Shown: piece after piece, positions 26,301 to 34,042 of the stretch | Layout: each line of letters begins with the position of its first letter | Numbering within the stretch: the stretch's first letter is position 1 | Origin: Flavobacteriaceae bacterium UBA1682 | Lineage (GTDB): Bacteria > Bacteroidota > Bacteroidia > Flavobacteriales > Flavobacteriaceae | Assembly (NCBI GenBank): GCA_002320285.1 | Contig: DCKE01000015.1 | Span: forward strand, 18,577-82,576 | DNA: 64,000 bases | Reading direction: 5' to 3' | Program-made: the position numbers and the translations under genes | Notes under the pieces: generated by a model | Database searches by the model: none | Told to the model about the DNA's origin: nothing | Seen by the model: the letters and a program-made list of their open reading frames with translations, nothing else

Positions 26301-26336
26301 CAATAAAAGCATGACTAAAAATAGTGTTTTTCTCAT
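23307..26336 (-). CDS. subtilisin-like (S8) peptidase with T9SS type A sorting domain
   Basis: About 1009 residues from MRKTLFLVML, with a signal peptide ending VKAQ; the longer frame to 26402 adds nothing typical. An inhibitory-propeptide-like region covers about 20-200. The S8 triad is Asp in VAVLDTGIELTHPDL (about 238), His in HGTHCAGIVGA (about 271) and Ser in GTSMATPHVAGVAAL (about 430). A long beta-rich middle part follows (about 540-900, with a PKD-like LEAGDIGEPATYNWYD segment). The end NPASKTAKIYYN ... GLYKVSLFVDNKLIETK is a Por/T9SS type A C-terminal domain, so the enzyme is exported and probably surface-attached. Confidence 0.93.
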   Translation of the reverse strand: MRKTLFLVMLLLSGWMVKAQEPFYYYKGEKIPLALERTRVNLRVTANWDEMNLRRQGYEVVAFFKDHDTGKSTNFITLQVQPQKYDFAIKEISKLNGVTGVFPSYKTVEREIVDMTDYLYVKLQQQADVALLRNLAKEEGVQIVEQNKFMPLWYTLKVEEHNKSNTLEIANKLFETAKFLSVVPDFISDDLFCSSDPFFNTQWGLMNTGQNGGVSGMDIDICNAWTITQGANITVAVLDTGIELTHPDLANNIHHLSYDTESNTSPSKVFGDHGTHCAGIVGAVKDNNIGVAGVAPKSKLMSISNSLAGSPNSRIKRADGLNWAWQNGADVITNSWGSAVKYQVIDDAIENAIHFGRNGKGCIVVFASGNNNGAVSYPANSNPKIFCVGSIDNKGRKSSFSNFGSVLDITAPGTYINSTVLHANYGFKSGTSMATPHVAGVAALVLSVAPNLTELEVRNIIESTAKKVNDDVYEYNYIIGRPNGKWNSYMGYGLVNAYQAVLKAKASNGLDLHVRNSIVDIGAEPDTFSAETDIYQSPDIWVRVLDDGQLNHQNPEYHLFNKNFVYVRVRNISNTASTAKDSVRLHWAKASTALSFPRHWDGSFKINNVPMGGVISTQPMPILQPGAEAIVKFAWNVPNPKNYQQITPGGNEPWHFCLLARILSDNDVMTFVETTDLASNVRNNNNIAWKNLSVVDVSTNKFSKVNVLVKNPELITQVYTLQFVETAVGSNNFNGDLFKQAEVRAFLGPKLMKAWMSGGSKSKGIDFDGKSNEFQILQSGARLDNIILAPDEYDIVKLSFNFLTAKSNKNQKTITDEEFLFHLIQTRMDKSLVGGEAYLIRTELKGNFAAYAGLDQTASHGERVYLEAGDIGEPATYNWYDSQDTLLHTGKNYDFIMDKPQKVQLEVIAEDGTKDYDEVEIFLKPNSLDIIVPNPASKTAKIYYNVGNATQAYISLLPVNTSFGNAVQYPIIGGDNFTEINVTSFKKGLYKVSLFVDNKLIETKSLLIE

Positions 26337-26442
26337 ATATGCTTTATGTATTGTTATCAAACGGTTGTATGCTATCGCATTAATACTACTGGTGTTTTTC
26401 ACAACAATCCGTTATTAGGTACGATTTCATCATTTTAATATT

Positions 26443-26910
26443 CTACACCTCCTCTAAAACCAACCGTTTGCCGAGTTTTGGGATTTTTACCAGATGTACC
26501 GGTTGACACAAAGCAGGGGCATCATTCCCCTTCATTATATGATCAATTTGTACTTTTAGGTAATCGTCAAATTCTTCAATATCTACCACGTCGATGCTAT
26601 GTCCTTGGTAAGAATAAACACTAGCCGTCACCATCAAGACCTCAAAAAACTGAAAGTCTACATCCAAAGCTCCTAAAAATTTTACTTTATCCAGCTTCTG
26701 CGCAACATCAAGCCACTCTAATTGATTGGTAATTAACTGACTGTAATTCTCAGAAAACCCCAAACCATAGATATCTCCTTGATATAAAGTGATCACCGCC
26801 ACTTTTCGTACTTCTATACGCTGATCAATTATTTTATTTTCACTAGTATCATCACTAGCACATGCTGCCCACATCAGAGCCAAACATGTAATTCCTATTA
26901 AATGTTTCAT
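26443..26910 (-). CDS. lipoprotein of unknown function next to the subtilase
   Basis: 155 residues with a lipoprotein signal (ITCLALMWAACASDD, lipidated Cys17). The body is mixed alpha/beta with repeated charged segments (YGLGFSENYSQL, DFQFFEVLMVTASVYS, DYLKVQIDHIMKG) and no motif I recognise. It is 106 bases upstream of the subtilase in the same direction, so the two may share a transcript; a role as inhibitor or partner of the protease is possible but purely positional. Confidence 0.65.
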   Translation of the reverse strand: MKHLIGITCLALMWAACASDDTSENKIIDQRIEVRKVAVITLYQGDIYGLGFSENYSQLITNQLEWLDVAQKLDKVKFLGALDVDFQFFEVLMVTASVYSYQGHSIDVVDIEEFDDYLKVQIDHIMKGNDAPALCQPVHLVKIPKLGKRLVLEEV

Positions 26911-27540
26911 ATCTTCATATTGTATTTTAGATAAGGACTACTTGACTCCTTAACTGAATTGTGTCTATTTGTTACAAAATTGCAGCCGAATACATTTTTA
27001 TTTGTGTTTTAAGCAACGATATCCCTTGCTACTGGTCAACGCTTAGGTATATTTATTTCGTTGATCAGGTTGATCTCACAAATTATTTTTCGAAATCGCC
27101 GTTTAGATTTAACTGAACTGCTTTTAAATCTAGTGTACAAAAACGCTGTCCACGCTCCTGGATAGAATCTTGTAAAACATTGAAAAATGGTAGAAGTTTT
27201 TTACAATAAAGCCTTGAGAGATTAAGGCATTTGATCAACAAAATCACAACGTCGCTTGGTTTTATAAAAAAGAATTCTCTAATTCATACACGTTGAAGAT
27301 TTGCTAGAAACCTTTGTGAAGCATCGTTAAACGCCTCCTAAGACTTGCGTCTAGTCTATAAACCCTAATTCGCCCTTTTATTTAAAAGCACGAAGAGTTG
27401 CCGTCTGGTATTTTTGATCTGGGCTTCATAAAATTATAATTAATCGTTTAATCACAGACCTCCGTTTGATACCCCCTCTAAAAAAGATAACAAATATGTA
27501 ATCAGTCTCTTACTAGATAAAAATGCGAAAAAAAATCACA
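26911..27540. other. gene-poor region without recognisable features
   Basis: About 630 bases with no long ORF on either strand. One plus-strand frame around 27120-27450 reads as protein-like pieces interrupted by many stops (for example VEDLLETFVKHR, then stops), which could be a decayed gene, but no family can be named. I see no terminal inverted repeats of an insertion sequence. Confidence 0.4.
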
Positions 27541-27574
27541 AAAAAAAAGTTAAAATTTAATTTTAACTTTTTTA
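27541..27574. terminator. AT-rich hairpin, candidate terminator
   Basis: AAAAAAGTTAAAATT pairs with AATTTTAACTTTTTT, with T and A runs on either side; almost no GC, so strength is doubtful. Confidence 0.4.
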
Positions 27575-27770
27575 GCCTTAAGGAGATTTCTAATTATTAG
27601 TCCACCAATGAGCTCTAAACTACGTTAATAATCCGTTTTTAATCAGCGTTGTGATATAGAGGGCTAGATACAACAACACATACTTCATAACTGCGTTCTT
27701 AACTTGCAAAGACCCCGATAGATTCTTATATTTACCAGCGATAAAATCATTTAAAAAACCTTGTATTTCC

Positions 27771-27959
27771 TTGATTGCAATATTTATCTTAACTCTTTGC
27801 TTGTTTATATTTTTCTTCACCCTTTCCATCCGAAAACTGATTCGCGAAGAGAAGGGAATTAGTCGCCTATTGTGGTTAGTTGTAATCCTTGGATTCCCCG
27901 GAATAGGGAGCATTTTTTACATCAGAAGAATGCAGCGCTTTTCACAGTTTCCAAACTAA
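27771..27959 (+). CDS. PLDc_N-like small membrane protein
   Basis: 62 residues from a TTG start; the same frame stays open upstream without an ATG. A first helix (AIFILTLCLFIFFFTLS) is followed by SRLLWLVVILGFPGIGSIFYI, which matches the two-helix PLDc_N pattern (WxxxxxxxPxxGxxxY). Such proteins are poorly characterised. Absence of an ATG, the gene-poor setting and an antisense frame mean it may be a remnant. Confidence 0.42.
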   Translation: MIAIFILTLCLFIFFFTLSIRKLIREEKGISRLLWLVVILGFPGIGSIFYIRRMQRFSQFPN

Positions 27960-28042
27960 CATCCAAAGTTTTCTCACTTGGTAAAGCGTGCGTTTTATAC
28001 CTTGAAATAGCTAAGCATAAGCCTTTACCGTAAACCAATCCA

Positions 28043-28615
28043 TTATTGCAACAATCGATCCAACTCCGCTCTAAAACTACTGCTATTCCAGTCTGCTGCA
28101 CTAAATTTCTTTAGAATCACACGACCTTGTTGGTCGATCAAATAGGAAGCGGGAATAGAAGACGACTCCAATAACTTAGGCGTATTAGTCATCGGAAAAT
28201 ACATCGGTAAGGTGTATTGGTGTTTCTCCTTATAAACCGCTACTTTATCCGTAGGATCCGAGGTAACGAATAAAAAGACGACACGGTCTTGATAGTCGTT
28301 ATACAATTTTTGAAAACTCGGTTTTTCAGCGATACACGGTGGACACCAGGTCGCCCAGAAATTAACCAAAATCAATTTTCCTTGAAATTCAGAAAACATC
28401 ACGGTTTTCCCCTTTTCATCTTGCAACTGCCAAGTTGAAAAATCAACTTTCTCCGCATCAACGGTTTTTTCCAACGAAGGACTAAATGCGATCAACCGGT
28501 TGAACAAAACTTTGACTTCCGTTCCCAAAGGTGTAAATAATATGACCCCCATCACAATTATAATGGCTATGTTTATCCAAGAATTTCTTCTCCTATTCTT
28601 TATATCTTTTTGCAT
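28043..28615 (-). CDS. TlpA-like membrane-anchored thioredoxin
   Basis: 190 residues: one N-terminal anchor helix (INIAIIIVMGVILFTPLG), then a thioredoxin/TlpA fold with NFWATWCPPCIAEKPSF (redox WCPPC), and the cis-proline region SSSIPASYLIDQQGRVI. It faces the periplasm and is likely a thiol-disulfide reductase for cytochrome or envelope maturation (family inference). The 5' end abuts a large palindromic repeat array, and no clear promoter is visible in the repeats. Confidence 0.88.
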   Translation of the reverse strand: MQKDIKNRRRNSWINIAIIIVMGVILFTPLGTEVKVLFNRLIAFSPSLEKTVDAEKVDFSTWQLQDEKGKTVMFSEFQGKLILVNFWATWCPPCIAEKPSFQKLYNDYQDRVVFLFVTSDPTDKVAVYKEKHQYTLPMYFPMTNTPKLLESSSIPASYLIDQQGRVILKKFSAADWNSSSFRAELDRLLQ

Positions 28616-28635
28616 GTTGTCCTCAATTAATTTTT

Positions 28636-29122
28636 ACAATTGTTTTACCCCTATGGGGTTGCACGAAAACGTCAAATCATTTTCTAGAATTGTTTCACCC
28701 CTACGGGGTTTGACAATAATACCCAATTATTTCGACAATCATTCTAGAATTGTTTCACCCCTACGGGGTTTGACAATAATACCCAATTATTTCGATAATC
28801 TAGAATTGTTTCACCCCTACGGGGTTGCACGAAAACGGCACATCATTCTAGAATTATTTCACCCCTACGGGGTTTGACAATGATACCTAATTATTTCGAT
28901 AATCTAGAATTGTTTCACCCCTTCGGGGTTTAACGAAAACACCTAATCATTCTAGAATTGTTTCACCCCTACGGGGTTTGACGAAAACACCTAATCATTC
29001 TAGAATTGTTTCACCCCTACGGGGTTTGACAATAATACCTAATTATTTCGATAATCTAGAATTGTTTCACCCCTACGGGGTTTGACAATGATACCTAATT
29101 ATTTCGACAATCATTCGACAAT
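28636..29122. repeat. nine-copy interspersed palindromic repeat array
   Basis: Nine copies of the 13-base palindrome ACCCCTACGGGGT (variants CTATGG and CTTCGG) start at 28647, 28697, 28757, 28813, 28861, 28917, 28965, 29013 and 29069. Each sits in a conserved block TCTAGAATTGTTTC-palindrome-TTGAC. The intervals are 50, 60, 56, 48, 56, 48, 48 and 56 bases, built from two recurring linkers, a short GAAAACACCTAATCAT type and a long AATAATACCTAATTATTTCGATAA type. The linkers are not unique, so this is not a CRISPR. It fills the space between the acn and tlpA-like genes. Confidence 0.93.
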
Positions 29123-29173
29123 CCAATCAAAAGCTCCCGTCCTAACGATATCCCTACAAAGTAAGGAAATTAC

Positions 29174-29216
29174 ATTAAAAAAAGAAGAGGCTACCCATAA
29201 AGGGATAGCCTCTTCT
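29174..29216 (-). terminator. terminator of the aconitase gene
   Basis: AGAAGAGGCTA pairs with TAGCCTCTTCT (inner CCC/GGG with one bulge); on the minus strand a run of seven T follows, 56 bases after the acn stop. Confidence 0.85.
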
Positions 29217-29271
29217 ATAAATATCTACCAGTTTGCGAATAAACCCATTAGCGCATACGCCTATTTGCTTA

Positions 29272-31536
29272 TTATGCTTTACCAGCAGCGATCAAGTTTA
29301 AAGCAGAACCCGCTTTGAACCATTCGATCTGGCCAGCATTATAAGTATGGTTAGCCAAGATAATATCTTTTGAACCATCTGTATGAACAAATTCTAAAGT
29401 CAATGGTTTTGCTGGAGCAAATTCCGTCAAATCTAAGAAATTGATCGTATCTCCTTCTTGAATTTTATCGTAGTCTGCTTCATTAGCAAAAGTCAAAGCC
29501 AACATACCTTGTTTTTTAAGGTTGGTTTCGTGAATACGAGCGAAAGATTTCACCAATACCGCTTCAACACCTAAATGACGAGGCTCCATAGCAGCATGTT
29601 CTCTAGAAGAACCCTCACCGTAGTTTTGATCTCCTACAACAATAGTAGGAACACCAGCGGCTTTATAAGCTCTCTGAACAGCTGGTACTTCTCCGTACTC
29701 CCCTGTCAATTGATTTTTAACTCTATTGGTTTCGTGTGTGAAAGCATTTTCAGCACCGATCAACATATTGTTAGAAATATTATCTAAATGCCCTCTAAAA
29801 CGCAACCATGGACCAGCCATAGAAATGTGATCCGTAGTACATTTTCCAAAAGCCTTAATCAATAATTTTGCTCCTGTAATATTTTTACCGTCCCAAGGTT
29901 GGAATGGGTCTAACAATTGTAAACGTTGCGATTCTGGCGATACAGAAATCACTACAGAACTACCGTCGGCAGCTGGTGCTTGATAACCTGGATCTTCTAC
30001 ATCAAAACCTTTAGTTGGTAATTCATCTCCTTTAGGAGCTACTAATCTAACCTCTTCCCCATTGTCATTTAACAACGTATCGGTAAGTGGATTAAAGCTA
30101 AGGTCTCCAGCAATAGCCAAAGCAGCAACCATTTCTGGCGATGTTACAAAGGCGTGTGTGTTTGGGTTACCATCAGCTCTTTTAGAGAAGTTACGGTTAA
30201 ACGAGTGAACAATAGTATTTTTCTCTCCTTTATCCGCTCCTGCACGATCCCACTGTCCGATACATGGTCCACAAGCATTGGTAAATACTTTGGTTCCCAT
30301 TTTTTCGAAAGTAGCGATGATACCATCTCTCTCAATTGTGTAGCGAATCAATTCAGAACCTGGATTAATACCAAATTCAGCTTTAGGAGTAATACCATGA
30401 GCTACCGCTTGTTCAACAATGGAAGCAGCTCTAGACATATCTTCGTAAGAAGAGTTTGTACAAGAACCAATCAATCCCCATTCTACTTTTAGCGGCCAGC
30501 CGTTTGCAGCAGCCTCTTCTTTCATTTTAGAAACTGGAGTTCCTCTATCCGGCGTAAAAGGTCCGTTGATATAAGGCTCCAATTCCGATAAATTGATTTC
30601 GATCACTTGATCAAAATACAATTCAGGATTTGCATATACTTCTGCATCTGCCGTTAAGTGCTCTGCAACTTTATCCGCTGCATCTACAACGTCTTGACGC
30701 TCTGTAGCTGCTAAATATCTTCTCATAGAATCATCGTACCCGAAAGTAGATGTTGTCGCTCCGATTTCAGCACCCATATTACAAATGGTACCTTTACCCG
30801 TACAAGACATGGAAAGGGCTCCTTCACCGAAATATTCTACTATCGCCCCAGTTCCCCCTTTTACAGTAAGAATGTCAGCTACTTTTAAAATCACATCTTT
30901 AGGTGCTGTCCAACCGTTTAATTTTCCAGTCAACTTAACCCCAATCAATTTAGGGAATTTTAACTCCCAAGCCATTCCAGACATCACATCTACTGCATCA
31001 GCACCACCAACACCAATAGCCAACATCCCCAATCCACCAGCATTAACTGTATGTGAATCCGTTCCAATCATCATTCCTCCAGGGAAAGCATAATTTTCTA
31101 GAACGATTTGGTGAATAATTCCCGCTCCCGGTTTCCAGAATCCAATTCCATATTTATTAGATACAGAAGAAAGAAAATCAAAAACCTCAGAAGACTGAGT
31201 TTTAGCTACCGCTAAATCTGTATTAGCTTCTACTTTCGCTTGAATTAAGTGATCACAGTGAACCGTTGTAGGAACTGCTACTTTACTTTTTCCTGCATGC
31301 ATAAATTGCAACAACGCCATTTGAGCTGTCGCATCTTGACAGGCTACGCGGTCTGGTGCGAAGTCTACATAATCTTTTCCTCTTTCAAACGATTGAGATG
31401 GAGTACCATCCCATAAGTGAGTATACAAAATTTTCTCAGAAAGTGTTAAAGGACGCCCTACTAACTCACGCGCTTTAGCAACACGTTCTGGCATCTTTTC
31501 ATACACCTTTTTGATCATTTCAATATCAAAAGCCAT
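29272..31536 (-). CDS. acn: aconitate hydratase
   Basis: 754 residues, the mitochondrial-type aconitase length. It interconverts citrate and isocitrate in the TCA cycle. The [4Fe-4S] ligands lie in GSCTNSSYEDM and ACGPCIGQWDR; the substrate-binding stretch is IGTDSHTVNAGGLGMLAIGVGG, and the swivelling C-terminal domain has NYGEGSSREHAAMEPRHLG. It starts at the ATG at 31536 (MAFDIEMIKKVYEKMP). Monocistronic, with a TAAATTTG promoter element and a downstream terminator. With fumC, it is the second TCA enzyme in the window, but not linked to it. Confidence 0.96.
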   Translation of the reverse strand: MAFDIEMIKKVYEKMPERVAKARELVGRPLTLSEKILYTHLWDGTPSQSFERGKDYVDFAPDRVACQDATAQMALLQFMHAGKSKVAVPTTVHCDHLIQAKVEANTDLAVAKTQSSEVFDFLSSVSNKYGIGFWKPGAGIIHQIVLENYAFPGGMMIGTDSHTVNAGGLGMLAIGVGGADAVDVMSGMAWELKFPKLIGVKLTGKLNGWTAPKDVILKVADILTVKGGTGAIVEYFGEGALSMSCTGKGTICNMGAEIGATTSTFGYDDSMRRYLAATERQDVVDAADKVAEHLTADAEVYANPELYFDQVIEINLSELEPYINGPFTPDRGTPVSKMKEEAAANGWPLKVEWGLIGSCTNSSYEDMSRAASIVEQAVAHGITPKAEFGINPGSELIRYTIERDGIIATFEKMGTKVFTNACGPCIGQWDRAGADKGEKNTIVHSFNRNFSKRADGNPNTHAFVTSPEMVAALAIAGDLSFNPLTDTLLNDNGEEVRLVAPKGDELPTKGFDVEDPGYQAPAADGSSVVISVSPESQRLQLLDPFQPWDGKNITGAKLLIKAFGKCTTDHISMAGPWLRFRGHLDNISNNMLIGAENAFTHETNRVKNQLTGEYGEVPAVQRAYKAAGVPTIVVGDQNYGEGSSREHAAMEPRHLGVEAVLVKSFARIHETNLKKQGMLALTFANEADYDKIQEGDTINFLDLTEFAPAKPLTLEFVHTDGSKDIILANHTYNAGQIEWFKAGSALNLIAAGKA

Positions 31537-31578
31537 ATTATAATTGAAGTTTAGTTAGTACTATCATTTTTGTCAGCA

Positions 31579-31586
31579 CAAATTTA
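31579..31586 (-). promoter_or_regulatory. promoter -7 element of acn
   Basis: Minus-strand TAAATTTG, 43 bases upstream of the acn ATG, matches TAnnTTTG. Confidence 0.45.
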
Positions 31587-31766
31587 AGCATTCTTAATGA
31601 GAATTGAAAATTTTTAAGGAAACGTTGATTTCAAAGAGTTATTATTTATAAACATTCTAGTTTACTGAATTTTACTCAATGGAATACACTATTTTGACCG
31701 TTTACCTACTTATTGTCAATTTTTAAAAGTTTAAATATCATATTGCAAAAAAACACACTTATTTTA

Positions 31767-31808
31767 TACTAAAAAGCCATTTCAGAAATATCTGAAATGG
31801 CTTTTTTT
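31767..31808. terminator. terminator of the SurA-like operon
   Basis: A 16-bp perfect stem (AAAAAGCCATTTCAGA / TCTGAAATGGCTTTTT, loop AATA), about 30 bases after the stop of the last operon gene on the minus strand; T runs on both strands. Confidence 0.85.
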
Positions 31809-31836
31809 CGTGGTAAAAAAACTAAAAAAAAATTTT

Positions 31837-33210
31837 TTATTTTTTCAACCAGTTATTTTTAAAGGTACATTTTCTGTATTCACCTTGGATATTGATATAG
31901 GTATCCTCGATTTTTGAAGTAATCCACTTGGCAATTTCCTTACCCTGCTTATCATTTAAAGCCATGTTTTTCACTTTGGTATAGTCTTCAGCAAAATCGA
32001 CTTGATGTTCGGCTTTTCTATTATTTACCGTAACCAAACGAAAGGCTTTCTCCCCTTTTCTATCAGTTTTGAATGCCGCCTTAGAAACTTCACCTACTTT
32101 TAAATTGGATACCAAAGCATACAATTCTCTATCCTCCATCTTGTTTAATTCAAAAAGCGGATCTTGTGTCATCGGATCACGAATCACACCTCCATTATTT
32201 CTAGTTTCCTTATCATCAGACGAAGCTGCTGCCGCTGCCGCAAAGGTAATTTCTCCTTTCACAATTTTCTCACGGATCGCTTCAATTTTTTTACGAGCCT
32301 CTTCCACTGCTTCTTCAGTAGCTTTAGGGATCAACAAAATATGTCTTAAATCCAATTGTTGTCCACGTATTTTCTCTAAGTAAATAATATGGTATCCAAA
32401 CTCTGTTTCAAACGGTTCCGAAATCTCTCCTTCCGCCATGCTGAAAGCGACATCTTTAAATTCTTTGGCAAACGGATCTTTTTTACTCATCGAGTAAAAC
32501 CCTCCATTGGGAACAGAAGCCTTATCATCGGAGAACAATACCGCTTTACTAAAGAAGCTAGAACCGTTTTCAATGATATCACGTTTCATCTCTTTTAACT
32601 GATCAATCACCTTTTGCTTTTGCTCTTTAGAGATAACCGGCTTCACTACAATTTCTGCAATTTCAACCTCATCACCAACCATCGGCAATTCCGTTTTGGG
32701 TATAGCATTAAAAAACTGACGCACCTCTTCTGGAGTAATTTCTACTTTTTCCACAATATGCGCCTGCATTTTCTGTGTTAATTTATTAGACTTTACAATG
32801 TCAAAAAAATACTCGCGAAATTCTTCAACGTTTTTCTTGTTGTAAAAAGTCAATACATTTTTCATAGATCCAGCATATTCTACCATGCTTTCAATTTGCT
32901 GATCCATAAATCCGTTAACCTCAACATCAGTCACTTCCAAACTGTCTTGAACTGCATGGTGTGCAAACAATTTATCTTCCAATAATTTCGTAAAAAGTTG
33001 GCATCTATTAAAATTCTCCATCGGAGCACCTTGTGCCTTTAACTCTTCTAAGGTTTTATCAATTTCCGATTCTAAAATCACGTAGTCTCCGACTACTCCT
33101 ACTACACCATCAATCTTCTTTTTAGTCGTAGTTTGTTGCGCTTGCGCAAAACCTACACAAGCTAGAAAAAGACCTAAAACAAAGCTTAGCTTTTTATTTA
33201 TAAATTTCAT
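31837..33210 (-). CDS. SurA-like periplasmic peptidylprolyl isomerase
   Basis: 457 residues from MKFINKKLSF, with a signal peptide ending GFAQAQ; a start at 33234 would extend into the upstream gene. A SurA N-domain covers about 35-170 (GVVGDYVILESEIDKTLEEL). Two parvulin domains follow: one weaker, one with GGFYSMSKKDPFAKEFKDVAF and EPFETEFGYHIIYLEKIRG, then LDLRHILLIPKATEE starting a second. It chaperones outer-membrane proteins across the periplasm. It overlaps the preceding lipoprotein gene by 17 bases, as the third gene of a chaperone operon. Confidence 0.9.
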   Translation of the reverse strand: MKFINKKLSFVLGLFLACVGFAQAQQTTTKKKIDGVVGVVGDYVILESEIDKTLEELKAQGAPMENFNRCQLFTKLLEDKLFAHHAVQDSLEVTDVEVNGFMDQQIESMVEYAGSMKNVLTFYNKKNVEEFREYFFDIVKSNKLTQKMQAHIVEKVEITPEEVRQFFNAIPKTELPMVGDEVEIAEIVVKPVISKEQKQKVIDQLKEMKRDIIENGSSFFSKAVLFSDDKASVPNGGFYSMSKKDPFAKEFKDVAFSMAEGEISEPFETEFGYHIIYLEKIRGQQLDLRHILLIPKATEEAVEEARKKIEAIREKIVKGEITFAAAAAASSDDKETRNNGGVIRDPMTQDPLFELNKMEDRELYALVSNLKVGEVSKAAFKTDRKGEKAFRLVTVNNRKAEHQVDFAEDYTKVKNMALNDKQGKEIAKWITSKIEDTYINIQGEYRKCTFKNNWLKK

Positions 33211-34042
33211 ATTGGTTATTTTTGTTTGCATCATCTAATATATCTTTTTGTATTTTTTTTATTAATTCCATTTTTCTGTTGTTCATCACCGTTTGAATCA
33301 AGGTCGGCTTAATATATTCAAAAGGAGAAATACTGTTCTTATCCAGTACTTTATTCACTTTTACCATATAGGTACTCTCGGCATCTTTAATCTCGTAAAA
33401 CAAACCGTCTGACAGATAACTTTTAATATTATCTGAGGTTATAAAAGGTAGTTTTCCATAAATCTGATTCATATTTACCCAAACAGAATCATTTAAAGCA
33501 TAGGATTTCATTTGCAAAGATAAGTCTTCTAATTTTTTAAAGTCTTGTTTTTTATTAGACAAAAAATATTTCTTAATCGAGGCTAATTTTGGATTTTCAT
33601 TAAGGACATTTACATATCGTAATTGCACCAAAACTTCATTGGAAACCAGCTTATCCTTATTTTCGTTATAGAAATTACGCAAATCCGTTTCACTGACTAC
33701 GGTGTCTAAGCTTTGTTGTACCATACGCTCCAAGTAAGCCGCGGTTAACAAGTCGGTTTTAAACTGATCAACCAAATCCTGAATTTCACTTTTCTTTTCG
33801 TCCGATAAATTAAATGCCGCAACATCCAACAACAAACGCTGCGTCGCCCAGTGGTTGAAATAATTATTGACAATCACCAAACTATCTTCAGCAGTAGTTC
33901 CTGGAGCGACTAATTTATCTAAATCTTTACGGTAGATATACGAATCGTTAACGCGTACAACTGCATCGGAATCTTGCGAATTTTTATTCTTGCAAGCTCC
34001 AAACATCATAAACAAGGTCAATATGGCTACTATTCGAATCAT
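33194..34042 (-). CDS. SurA N-domain-like lipoprotein without PPIase domain
   Basis: 282 residues with a lipoprotein signal (ILTLFMMFGACKNKN, Cys17). The N-terminal half resembles the SurA/PrsA chaperone region (VVRVNDSYIYRKDLDKL, AYLERMVQQSL), while the C-terminal part lacks recognisable parvulin motifs. It sits between two peptidylprolyl isomerase genes, overlapping the upstream one by 4 bases and the downstream one by 17. I infer a periplasmic folding-factor role for outer-membrane or T9SS proteins; the exact function is unknown. Confidence 0.8.
   Translation of the reverse strand: MIRIVAILTLFMMFGACKNKNSQDSDAVVRVNDSYIYRKDLDKLVAPGTTAEDSLVIVNNYFNHWATQRLLLDVAAFNLSDEKKSEIQDLVDQFKTDLLTAAYLERMVQQSLDTVVSETDLRNFYNENKDKLVSNEVLVQLRYVNVLNENPKLASIKKYFLSNKKQDFKKLEDLSLQMKSYALNDSVWVNMNQIYGKLPFITSDNIKSYLSDGLFYEIKDAESTYMVKVNKVLDKNSISPFEYIKPTLIQTVMNNRKMELIKKIQKDILDDANKNNQYEIYK

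Noticed and set aside
27620..27913. Minus-strand ORF of 97 codons antisense to the PLDc_N-like frame
   Set aside because: Its first half is the complement of the more plausible plus-strand protein; the C-terminal half looks protein-like but no family or promoter supports it.
28500..28877. Plus-strand ORF of 125 codons through the repeats
   Set aside because: It is a translation of the repeat itself (recurring VSPLRGLTIIPNYFDN) and runs antisense to the start of the TlpA-like gene; no protein features.
28636..29122. CRISPR array
   Set aside because: The repeats are regular, but the intervening sequences are two recurring types rather than unique spacers, and no cas genes are in the window.
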